From NCBI GenBank assembly GCA_965232895.1, contig OZ247430.1, positions 3,596,001-3,660,000 on the forward strand: DNA of 64,000 nucleotides, read 5' to 3'. Origin of the DNA: Bin87 sp965232895 (GTDB lineage Bacteria; Chloroflexota; Dehalococcoidia; Lucifugimonadales; UBA3495). The translations under genes were made by a program, and so were the position numbers. Each line of letters starts with the position of its first letter. Within the stretch, counting starts at the first letter, position 1. Below, one piece after another: positions 41,319 through 48,688 of this stretch. The notes under the pieces were generated by a model. The model saw only the letters and a program-made list of their open reading frames with translations, was not told the DNA's origin and searched no databases.

Positions 41319-41912
41319 ATGAGCGACGCGTCCCCGGCGACCGTCCCGATGGTCTCGTTTACCAGCATGGCGGCTGGAACTCGCGAGGATTACCAACTAC
41401 TGGAGCGCCTGGAAGCCCAATTCGCTGCCAGCGCCGCGGACCGGGTTTTGGATCAATTGCGCGGCCTTGCCGGATCGCTGGCCGGCTACAAGGTGGACCG
41501 TCTGGAGCACTCGTTGCAGTCAGCGACCCGCGCCTACCGCGATGGAGCCGACGAGGAAATGGTGGTAGCAGCCCTGCTGCACGACATCGGCGATCTGCTG
41601 GCCCCCCACAACCACAGTGAAATGGCGGCGGCCGTCCTCAGGCCCTACGTCACGGAACGAACCTATTGGGTGGTCCGGCAGCACGGCCTGTTCCAGAGCT
41701 ACTACTACGCGCACCACATGGGCGGCGACCGCAACGCTCGCGACCGCTATATCGACCATCCGTGGTACCAGGATGCGGTGGATTTCTGCCACCGCTGGGA
41801 TCAATCGTCGTTCGACCCCGACTACGACACCCTCTCGTTGGAATTTTTCGAGCCGATGGTTCAGCGGATTTTCGCCCGGGAGCCCTTCAGTGCATCCGGG
41901 ATCGCGGACTAG
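41319..41912 (+). CDS. HD-domain protein (PhnZ-like)
   Basis: The 197-residue protein has an HD-domain pattern: HSLQSATRAYRDGADEEMVVAALLHDIGDLLAPHNHSEMAA, with LLHDIGD as the metal-binding HD pair. Its spacing and YYYAHHMGG resemble the PhnZ-like HD oxygenases that cleave hydroxy-phosphonates, though no phosphonate genes surround it. A TACAAT at 41281-41286 precedes the ATG. It is followed two bases later by HepT. Confidence 0.7.
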   Translation: MSDASPATVPMVSFTSMAAGTREDYQLLERLEAQFAASAADRVLDQLRGLAGSLAGYKVDRLEHSLQSATRAYRDGADEEMVVAALLHDIGDLLAPHNHSEMAAAVLRPYVTERTYWVVRQHGLFQSYYYAHHMGGDRNARDRYIDHPWYQDAVDFCHRWDQSSFDPDYDTLSLEFFEPMVQRIFAREPFSASGIAD

Positions 41913-41914
41913 CA

Positions 41915-42346
41915 ATGTCAACGGGCAGGGACCGCCACTTTCATTCCAGCGAGTTGAGCCTCCTTGAGGATGCCATTGACCGTCTGGACGAAGCGGTACA
42001 GGCGATGAATGACTATCCATTCATGACGGTTGTGCGGGACGGCGCCATCAAGCGGTTTGAGTTCACCTACGAGATGGCTATCAGATGCTTGCGTAGCCGG
42101 CTGCGGCAAGGCGCGCAACCGGAGGCTGGACGATTCGGCTATCGCACTGTGATCCGATACAGCGCCGATGCCGGTTTGCTTGACGACCCTGAAGGATGGG
42201 TCCGATATACCAACTCGCGCCAGGACACCTCCCACGGCTACAATGAACCAGTCGCGGTCGGAGTCGCCGCTGGCATCCCTCAATTTGCCACCGACGCGCG
42301 GCGATTGCTGAACCGATTGCAGACTATGCAGGGAACGGACTTATGA
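41915..42346 (+). CDS. hepT: HepT-like toxin (HEPN nucleotidyltransferase-substrate-binding family)
   Basis: The 143-residue HI0074-type HEPN protein has DGAIKRFEFTYEMAIRCLR and the RX4HXY ribonuclease motif RQDTSHGY near residue 100. In known HepT/MntA modules the toxin cleaves RNA and is neutralised by AMPylation from its partner MntA. The stop overlaps the mntA start as ATGA. Order toxin-then-antitoxin is the usual one. The start is ATG 41915, close to the HD gene. Confidence 0.82.
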   Translation: MSTGRDRHFHSSELSLLEDAIDRLDEAVQAMNDYPFMTVVRDGAIKRFEFTYEMAIRCLRSRLRQGAQPEAGRFGYRTVIRYSADAGLLDDPEGWVRYTNSRQDTSHGYNEPVAVGVAAGIPQFATDARRLLNRLQTMQGTDL

Positions 42347-42738
42347 CCGCAGCCAACAACCCGGTATCCGATGGCGTGATAATCCGCCCTCATTGGCTGG
42401 CAATGGTGCGGGACATATTGCAGCAGTATGTCCCGGAGCGGGAAGTACGCGCCTTTGGCTCCCGTGTTACCGGCGGCAATCGACCGTTCTCCGACTTGGA
42501 CATTGCCATCTGTGGAGACGAGCCGGTGGACGATGCGGCTTTGTTCGGGTTGCGCGAGGCGTTGGAAGTATCGGATTTGCCAATTAACGTTGACGTGGTG
42601 CCGCTACAGCAGGCGTCGCCGCACGTCGTTGACGCCGTGAGCCAACGCAGTGTCGTTATTCAGAAAAGACCGGCTGTAGCGGATTATGCGGGTTGCAGAC
42701 ACGAGAAAAGTGAGGATACTAATGAGCCTGGAAGGTAA
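42343..42738 (+). CDS. mntA: MntA-like nucleotidyltransferase antitoxin
   Basis: The 131-residue protein carries the minimal nucleotidyltransferase signature GSRVTGGNRPFSDLDIAI (GSx10DxD), which catalyses AMP transfer from ATP to the HEPN partner. The third acidic residue is within NVDVVPL. The pair with HepT is complete and intact by motif. Its last 17 bases overlap the following SDR start, so the module is wedged tightly against the next gene. Confidence 0.82.
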   Translation: MTAANNPVSDGVIIRPHWLAMVRDILQQYVPEREVRAFGSRVTGGNRPFSDLDIAICGDEPVDDAALFGLREALEVSDLPINVDVVPLQQASPHVVDAVSQRSVVIQKRPAVADYAGCRHEKSEDTNEPGR

Positions 42739-43570
42739 AGTCGCTTTGATAACCGGCGCCGGCGGCATGCGCGGCGTGGGCCGCGCCACGGCGCTCAAGT
42801 TGGCCTCCCAGGGCGCCCAGGTCGCCATAACCGACGTTCGCCGACCCGTGGAAGACCTGCCGCCGGGTGAAGTTCGCGCCGAGTGGCAGTCTATCGACAC
42901 GGTGGCCGAAGAGATCCGCTCCCAGGGTGGTCAGGCTTTCCCGGTTTACGCCGACCTGTCCAACTCCGATGAGATCGAGGGACTGGTAGCGGAGACCATA
43001 AACCACTACGGTCGTCTCGATATTATGGTCAACAATGCCCGTGCCATCATTGGTCGAGACAAGGTACCGGTCACCGAGCTGGAGGAGGACGTGTGGCAGC
43101 ATTTCCTCGCCATCAACACCACCGCCGTCTTCCTGTGCACCAAGTACGCCGGGCGGGAGATGGTTCGTCTGGGTAACGGCGGCCGCGTGGTCAACATTGC
43201 CAGCAACGCCGGCAAGCAGGCCAGCGCCGACGGCGCCGCGTATTCCGCCAGCAAATTCGCCGTCATCGGACTGACCCAGGCCTCCGCCATGGATCTCGCT
43301 CCCCACGGGATCACCGTCAACGCCGTCTGCCCAGGCCCGATCAACACCGACCGCATGAGCTACTGGGAACGCGACCAGGCCGCCCAGCGGGGACTGACCC
43401 AGGAGGAATTCCGCGCCCAGGTGGTGGCGGCCTCCTCCGACCGCACTCCCCTAGGTCGCATCGCCGAACCGGAAGACGTGGCTAACCTGGTGGCGTTCCT
43501 GTCCGGTCCCGACTCCAGCCTGATAACCGGGCAGTCCTACAACGTCAACGGCGGCATTTTGTTCCACTGA
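42722..43570 (+). CDS. SDR-family oxidoreductase
   Basis: The 282-residue enzyme has ALITGAGGMRGVGRATALKLA, NNARAIIGRD, IASNAGKQAS, YSASKFAVIGL with the Tyr-x-x-x-Lys pair and VNAVCPGPINTDRM. ATG 42722 follows GAGGA, supporting this start over the upstream one. It begins inside the end of mntA. Followed by an LLM oxidoreductase, with which it may be cotranscribed. Substrate unknown. Confidence 0.87.
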   Translation: MSLEGKVALITGAGGMRGVGRATALKLASQGAQVAITDVRRPVEDLPPGEVRAEWQSIDTVAEEIRSQGGQAFPVYADLSNSDEIEGLVAETINHYGRLDIMVNNARAIIGRDKVPVTELEEDVWQHFLAINTTAVFLCTKYAGREMVRLGNGGRVVNIASNAGKQASADGAAYSASKFAVIGLTQASAMDLAPHGITVNAVCPGPINTDRMSYWERDQAAQRGLTQEEFRAQVVAASSDRTPLGRIAEPEDVANLVAFLSGPDSSLITGQSYNVNGGILFH

Positions 43571-43604
43571 TTCGTCCCCGCACGACCTATCGAGGTGTCA
43601 CCTT

Positions 43605-44564
43605 ATGCAGTACGGCATAACGCTCCCCGGCCGGGGCCCCCTGTCCACTCCCGACAACCTGGCGACCGTCGCCCAGCGGGCTGAAGCGTTGGGCTTCGAC
43701 TCCGTGGCCCTGGGCGACCATATCCTGGTGCCCAGGAATATCGATTCGGATTACCCCTATACCGAGACCGGCGAATTCCCCGGCTCGGCATCAGGTCAGG
43801 CCATGGAGCAGATCACGGCGCTGGCATACATGGCCGGGTGCACCAGCTCAATTCGACTGGCGACCTCGGTGCTCATCGTGCCCCATCGCAACCCGCTGGT
43901 GGCCGCCAAGGCTCTGGCGACCCTCGACATGCTGTCCGGCGGCCGGCTCATCGTGGGCGTCGGCGTCGGTTGGTGTCGCGAGGAGTTTGAAGCCGTCGGT
44001 TGCGAACCCTTCGACGAGCGCGGACCCGTGACCGACGAGTACATCCGCGCCTTCAAGGAGCTTTGGACCTCCGATGATCCGACGTTCGAAGGCCAGTACG
44101 TGAGTTTCTCCGACATCTGGTTCCTCCCCAAGCCGGTTCAAAAGCCGCATCCGCCTTTCTGGGTTGGCGGTGAAAGCCGACCGGCCATACGCCGCGCTGC
44201 GACCCTCTGCGACGGGTGGTATCCCATTGGCAACAACCCGGCCTTCCCCGTTGGCACGCCGGAAGCGCTCGAGAACAGCATCGGCCGCCTGCGTAGCACA
44301 GCCGAGCGCGCGGGACGGAATCCCGATGAAATCCAAATCATCTACCGCTCCCACGACTACCGTATCAACGGAACCGACACCAGCCCGGACCGCACTCGGT
44401 TTACCGGCAGTGGCGAACAGATCGCGGGCGACATCCGCCAGTACGAAGAGATGGGCGTGAGTTACCTGGTGCTCGACATCGCCCGCCTGAGCGCCGACGG
44501 CAACCTGGAAGAGACCCTGGGACACCTGGAAGACTTCACCACTCAGGTCGCCGCGCGGGTGTAG
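43605..44564 (+). CDS. LLM-class F420-dependent oxidoreductase
   Basis: A 319-residue luciferase-like TIM-barrel protein: GITLPGRGPL, GFDSVALGDHILVP, ATSVLIVPHRNPLVAAKALATLDMLSGGRLIVGVGVGW and PPFWVGGESRPAIRRAA. These motifs are common to F420-dependent dehydrogenases/reductases, though cofactor (F420 or FMN) cannot be settled by sequence alone. Good GAGGTG ribosome binding site. One of three such genes in the window. Confidence 0.85.
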   Translation: MQYGITLPGRGPLSTPDNLATVAQRAEALGFDSVALGDHILVPRNIDSDYPYTETGEFPGSASGQAMEQITALAYMAGCTSSIRLATSVLIVPHRNPLVAAKALATLDMLSGGRLIVGVGVGWCREEFEAVGCEPFDERGPVTDEYIRAFKELWTSDDPTFEGQYVSFSDIWFLPKPVQKPHPPFWVGGESRPAIRRAATLCDGWYPIGNNPAFPVGTPEALENSIGRLRSTAERAGRNPDEIQIIYRSHDYRINGTDTSPDRTRFTGSGEQIAGDIRQYEEMGVSYLVLDIARLSADGNLEETLGHLEDFTTQVAARV

Positions 44565-44603
44565 TCGGGCGCTGCTAATACGTCCCCGGCGCGTTTCACG
44601 GTC

Positions 44604-45656
44604 ATGCGCTCGCCGATGGCGTACGCACTTTCGGAAGCCAACGCCGTCGACTACCTGCTTGGTCACGGGCTGATATCCGCCGCCCAGGCGAGTTCGGCCT
44701 CTGCCCATGAGCTCGGCGGCGGCGTATCCAATATCGTCGTCCGCGTGGACTTTGGCGGCCAGCCTGACGGCGTCGTAATCAAGCAGTCCCTCCCTCGTTT
44801 GCGCGTCCGGCAGGAATGGCTGGCGGACCAGGCGCGCATCCATCGCGAGGCGGCAGCCCTGCGGTATTTGGAGGGCGTGTTGCCGCGACCGGCCCTGCCG
44901 GCTGTGCTTCACGACGACCCGGCAAATTTCCTGTTCGTGATGACCGCCGCGCCGGAGGGCGCCCGGACATGGAAAGATGACCTCCTTTCCGGGCGCATCG
45001 ATACACAGGTCGCCGCGGAGGTCGGGCGTTTGTTGGGCGCAATGCACCGACAATCCGCCATCGCCGAGGACGCCATACCTCCTGACCTCCAGGAATTTTC
45101 CGATCAACGCTGCTTCGTTCAACTGAGGGTCGATCCCTATCACCGGGCCACTGCCCAGGTGCATACCGACTTGGCGGAGCCCATCGAAGGCGAAGCCCAG
45201 GCCATGTTGGGCCGTCGCCTCTGCCTCGTGCATGGCGATTACAGCCCCAAGAACGTCATCGTCTTCCACGCCGATGGGGAACCAACTGCGTTCTTGCTGG
45301 ACTTCGAAGTCGTTCACCTTGGCAACCCGGTTTTCGATCTGGCGTTCATGTTGAATCATCTCACCTTGAAAGCCATCCACCGGCCCGACCTCGCAGAGCG
45401 GTTCAACGCGGCCGGCGCTGCGTTCTGGTCCGCCTACTGCTCCAACGCGCCGGCCTTCGTCGCCGACGCCCTGCAACTCCAGAGCGAGACAATCCGCCAA
45501 ATGGGTGTGCTATTGCTGGCTCGAATCGACGGCAAATCACCGGCCGAGTACATCACGACCAATTCGCAGAAATCCGTTGCCCGCCGCCTTGCCAGGATGA
45601 TCCTCGGCAACGAAATCCGTTCATTGCCGGATTTGCATGATGCCCTGGTCAGTTGA
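44604..45656 (+). CDS. Phosphotransferase-family (APH-like) kinase
   Basis: The 350-residue protein has an APH/choline-kinase fold: LGGGVSNIVVRVDFGG (nucleotide loop), VVIKQSLPRLRVRQEW (phosphate-binding Lys), LCLVHGDYSPKNVIV (catalytic HxD, here HGD-x5-N) and FLLDFEVVHLGNPVFDLAF (metal-binding D). It resembles methylthioribose-kinase-type phosphotransferases. The start could be ATG 44604 or 44616; no clear ribosome binding site. Substrate unknown. Confidence 0.8.
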   Translation: MRSPMAYALSEANAVDYLLGHGLISAAQASSASAHELGGGVSNIVVRVDFGGQPDGVVIKQSLPRLRVRQEWLADQARIHREAAALRYLEGVLPRPALPAVLHDDPANFLFVMTAAPEGARTWKDDLLSGRIDTQVAAEVGRLLGAMHRQSAIAEDAIPPDLQEFSDQRCFVQLRVDPYHRATAQVHTDLAEPIEGEAQAMLGRRLCLVHGDYSPKNVIVFHADGEPTAFLLDFEVVHLGNPVFDLAFMLNHLTLKAIHRPDLAERFNAAGAAFWSAYCSNAPAFVADALQLQSETIRQMGVLLLARIDGKSPAEYITTNSQKSVARRLARMILGNEIRSLPDLHDALVS

Positions 45657-45781
45657 CCATCCTGGAATGACTGGCGTCCAAAAAATCTGGTGACACTGTC
45701 TGCGGCTACGTAGTACACTTGCCGCGCGGGTATCCGGCCCAAGGCCCGGGCGCCCAGCTCCCGATCAGAGGAGATGAGAGC

Positions 45782-46255
45782 TTGCCGCAGGAATTGACCG
45801 CCGGGTTGGATGGGACCGGCCTTCGCGTCGCGGTGGTTGCCGCTCGGTTCAACTATGTGATCACCAAGAACCTGATGGAAGGCGCCGTTTCCACGCTGGC
45901 CCAGTACGGCGTACGCGATGGGGACATCACCACTTCATGGGTTCCGGGCTCCTTTGAGCTGCCCGTGGTCGCCAAATCGTTGGCTCAATCCGGGCGCTAC
46001 GACGCGGTGATTTGCCTGGGCGCCGTGATACGTGGCGAGACCAGTCACTATGACATGGTGTGCAATCAGGCGGCCTCCGGGATCGCCGCAGTTGGTCGCG
46101 AGACCGGCATTCCGACCATGTTTGGTGTATTGACCACCGAAAACATGGAGCAGGCCATCAACCGGTCCGGCGGCAAGGTTGGCAACCTGGGCTCCGACTG
46201 CGCGGTCGGCGCCATCGACTGCGCCCGCCTTTTGCAGGCGATCAAGACCGGCTGA
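45782..46255 (+). CDS. ribH: 6,7-dimethyl-8-ribityllumazine synthase
   Basis: RibH condenses the ribityl pyrimidine with dihydroxybutanone phosphate in riboflavin synthesis. Motifs: VVAARFNYVITKNLMEGA, SWVPGSFELPVVAKSL, ICLGAVIRGETSHYDMV and FGVLTTENMEQAINRSGGKVGNLG. The TTG at 45782, preceded by AGAGGAG at 45767-45773, yields the usual 157 residues and is preferred over the earlier frame start at 45719. Other rib genes are absent from this window, and no FMN riboswitch is recognisable upstream. Confidence 0.93.
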   Translation: MPQELTAGLDGTGLRVAVVAARFNYVITKNLMEGAVSTLAQYGVRDGDITTSWVPGSFELPVVAKSLAQSGRYDAVICLGAVIRGETSHYDMVCNQAASGIAAVGRETGIPTMFGVLTTENMEQAINRSGGKVGNLGSDCAVGAIDCARLLQAIKTG

Positions 46256-46278
46256 GGCGACGGCGGGTGTGAACAGCA

Positions 46279-46968
46279 ATGCAGGCTACCGTAGAGTTCG
46301 ACCCCAGTTACTCTCTGCTGACCATTGACCTTACGGCTGGCGAATCCATCAAGGCCGAACCCGGAGCGATGGTCGCGCAGCAGGGGGTTGCGATGACCAC
46401 CGGAATGAGCGGCTCGGGTGGCCTTTTCGGGGGGATACGCCGCATGATGGGCGGCGAGTCATTTTTCGTAAACACCTTCACCGCCGAGGGCGCCGGAGGC
46501 TGGGTCAGCCTGGCTCCGCCCGCTCCCGGCGACGTTGGATCCTTTACCCTGGAGCCGGGCGATAACCTGTTCCTGCAGTCCAGTTCGTTCCTGGCCAGCA
46601 CCGGCAACGTGCAGATCGACAGCCAGTTTCAGGGATTTCGCGGGTTTTTCAGCGGAGAGAGCCTGTTCTTTATCCGCGCCTATGCTCAGCAGGGCACGGG
46701 TACCGTGTACTACAACTCCTACGGCGCCATCAAACAGGTTGCGGTGAACCCGGGCCAGGAGTTGGTGGTGGATACCGGGCACCTCGTGGCCTTCAGCGAC
46801 GACGTCGAATATTCAATTGGCAAAGTCGGCGGCATCCGCTCGCTCATTGCCGGCGGCGAGGGTCTGGTGATGAAATTCCGCGGCCGCGGAACCGTGTGGA
46901 TCCAAACGCGCAACCTTGCCTCCCTGGCCGAAAAGCTCAACCCCTTCTTACCCAAGCGGGGGCAATAG
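46279..46968 (+). CDS. TIGR00266/AIM24-like protein
   Basis: The 229-residue protein matches the TIGR00266 family (AIM24-like beta-barrel): TIDLTAGESIKAEPGAMVAQ, GMSGSGGLFGGIRRMMGGESFFVNTFTAE, LQSSSFLAS, FRGFFSGESLFFIRAY and VVDTGHLVAFSDDVEYSI. Its biochemical function is unknown. It follows ribH after 23 bases. Nothing unusual. Confidence 0.85.
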   Translation: MQATVEFDPSYSLLTIDLTAGESIKAEPGAMVAQQGVAMTTGMSGSGGLFGGIRRMMGGESFFVNTFTAEGAGGWVSLAPPAPGDVGSFTLEPGDNLFLQSSSFLASTGNVQIDSQFQGFRGFFSGESLFFIRAYAQQGTGTVYYNSYGAIKQVAVNPGQELVVDTGHLVAFSDDVEYSIGKVGGIRSLIAGGEGLVMKFRGRGTVWIQTRNLASLAEKLNPFLPKRGQ

Positions 46969-47093
46969 CTTCCGGCTTGACCGCTGGTCAAAGTCCGCGC
47001 TGACTGCGGCGCACCGCAAGTTGGTTGTGGTTCTCTGATTAATCTCCGGCGCTCTCCGCGGCGCCTCGTTTCCGCTGGCACAGGAGTACAAAC

Positions 47094-48011
47094 ATGGAAT
47101 TTGGCGTGACCATACCCAACAACTGGGGTGTCGAAGACCCCCAGGCAGTAGTCAATTTTGGTCCGCTGGCGGAAGAGTTGGGGTTCGATTCCGTTTGGGT
47201 AATGGATCACCTTTTCAACAACGGTTACATCCGCGAACGGCTGGACGACAAACCTTACTACCATCCCATGGCGACGCTGTCCCATGTGTCAGCCCTGACT
47301 TCACGGGTGAAACTGGGCACATCGGTGCTCGTTTTGCCGTACCACAACCCGGTGGAGTTGGCGAAGTACGCTGCCACGCTGGATCAGATGTCCGGTGGCC
47401 GGGTGATCCTGGGCGTTGGAGTTGGCGCCATGGCCCCGGAATTCGAGGCGTTGGGGATACCGTTGAACCAGCGCGGTTCCCTGACCAATGAGTCCATGGA
47501 CATCATGCGCGAGCTGTGGTCCAACGAAGACCCTCGGTACAGCAGCGATCGCTGGGAATTTGGCGACCTCAAGTTCGCACCCAAGCCGGCGCAATCCGCG
47601 GGCGGATCGCTTCACGTGCCGCTCTGGGTGGGTGGCGGCAGTCCCGGAGCCCTGCGTCGCGCCGCCCGGCGAGGCAACGGGTGGCATCCGTCCGGCATGA
47701 GCGCCGAGGAGTTCGCCATTGGTCGCCAGCGCGTCCGGGAGTTGGCCGAGTCCGCAGGCCGCAACCCGGACGACCTGGCGATGTCCGCCCGCGTGGAGGT
47801 GGAAGCCCACGGCGGCCCGTCCAGCCAGCGCTCCGCCGACCGCTCTCGCCTCCCGGGCGATGACCCAGCGGGGATGGTCGCCGGCATCGCCGCCTACCAG
47901 GAGGCGGGGGTCGAGCACATCGTCCTGGCCCTCAACACGGGCGATGTCGGACGTCTCAGGGAATTGATGCATTCTATCGCCGCGGACGTTATCCCGCAGT
48001 TTCAGCAATAG
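47094..48011 (+). CDS. LLM-class F420-dependent oxidoreductase
   Basis: A 305-residue luciferase-like protein with FGVTIPNNWGVED, GFDSVWVMDHLF, GTSVLVLPYHNPVELAKYAATLDQMSGGRVILGVGVG and PLWVGGGSPGALRRAARRG. It is in the same family as the gene at 43605 but clearly diverged. AGGAG precedes the ATG. It stands apart from a clear operon, with a GNAT gene convergent downstream. Confidence 0.85.
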   Translation: MEFGVTIPNNWGVEDPQAVVNFGPLAEELGFDSVWVMDHLFNNGYIRERLDDKPYYHPMATLSHVSALTSRVKLGTSVLVLPYHNPVELAKYAATLDQMSGGRVILGVGVGAMAPEFEALGIPLNQRGSLTNESMDIMRELWSNEDPRYSSDRWEFGDLKFAPKPAQSAGGSLHVPLWVGGGSPGALRRAARRGNGWHPSGMSAEEFAIGRQRVRELAESAGRNPDDLAMSARVEVEAHGGPSSQRSADRSRLPGDDPAGMVAGIAAYQEAGVEHIVLALNTGDVGRLRELMHSIAADVIPQFQQ

Positions 48012-48090
48012 CCGCGGACCTGAGGGATAGCGGGCCTGCCCGGTCTCGCAATGGAATGAAGCGAACGGGACATTGGCAGCCTATGGCGTG

Positions 48091-48606
48091 TTACTCCCGG
48101 ACGATTGCGTAGAGCCATTGGTCGATGACCTGCCCGTCCTTGATCGCGCTTTTGCGCATAAGTCCTTCGTATCGGTAGCCCGCCTTTTCCAGCACCCTCG
48201 CTGATGCCGGGTTCCATTCCATCACCGTTGCGTACAGCCTAACCAGATCAATCTCGATAAAAGCGTATTCGGTCAGGGCCTTCAAGGCGGCGGTGGCTAT
48301 TCCCCTGCCCCAGAACGGTTCGCCCAGCCAATACCCCACTTCCGCCGAAAGTCTGGCCACATCGCTTTGCCGCAGCATTCCTATGCAGCCGATGGTTTCG
48401 GTGGCCGACGCGATGGCGAATATCGTCTCGGGGCTTTGCTGCATGGCATATTGGATCCATTCTTGCGCATCCTCAATGCCGTAAGGATATGGGTGTTGGT
48501 CCCAGATGTTGCGCCACACCGCCCGGTTGTTTCCGTATTTCGCCAAAGCCGGAGCATCCGACGGCTGGAAACTCCGTATCTGCCATTCGCCGAATTCAAT
48601 GCGCAT
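48091..48606 (-). CDS. GNAT-family N-acetyltransferase (RimJ/RimL-like)
   Basis: The 171-residue protein has the GNAT arrangement IRSFQPSDAPALAKYGNNRAVWRN, IGCIGMLRQSD, YWLGEPFWGRGIATAALKALTEYAF (acetyl-CoA pocket) and NPASARVLEKAGYRYEGLMRKSAI. This is the RimJ/RimL-like subgroup that acetylates protein N termini or small molecules. I chose the ATG at 48606 with AGGAAG upstream rather than the longer frame to 48687. Confidence 0.85.
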   Translation of the reverse strand: MRIEFGEWQIRSFQPSDAPALAKYGNNRAVWRNIWDQHPYPYGIEDAQEWIQYAMQQSPETIFAIASATETIGCIGMLRQSDVARLSAEVGYWLGEPFWGRGIATAALKALTEYAFIEIDLVRLYATVMEWNPASARVLEKAGYRYEGLMRKSAIKDGQVIDQWLYAIVRE

Positions 48607-48688
48607 AGGTGCTTCCTGGAAAGCAACGGAGGACGATGTCAAATCGCCCTCCGAACTGGTTTCCCGCTGGCGCAGAGGAGCCTGCAAG

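Noticed and set aside
43848..45500. 550-codon minus-strand frame
   Set aside because: Opposes an LLM oxidoreductase and a phosphotransferase with clear motifs; shadow frame.
45657..45781. FMN riboswitch upstream of ribH
   Set aside because: No RFN-like conserved segments could be recognised in the leader.
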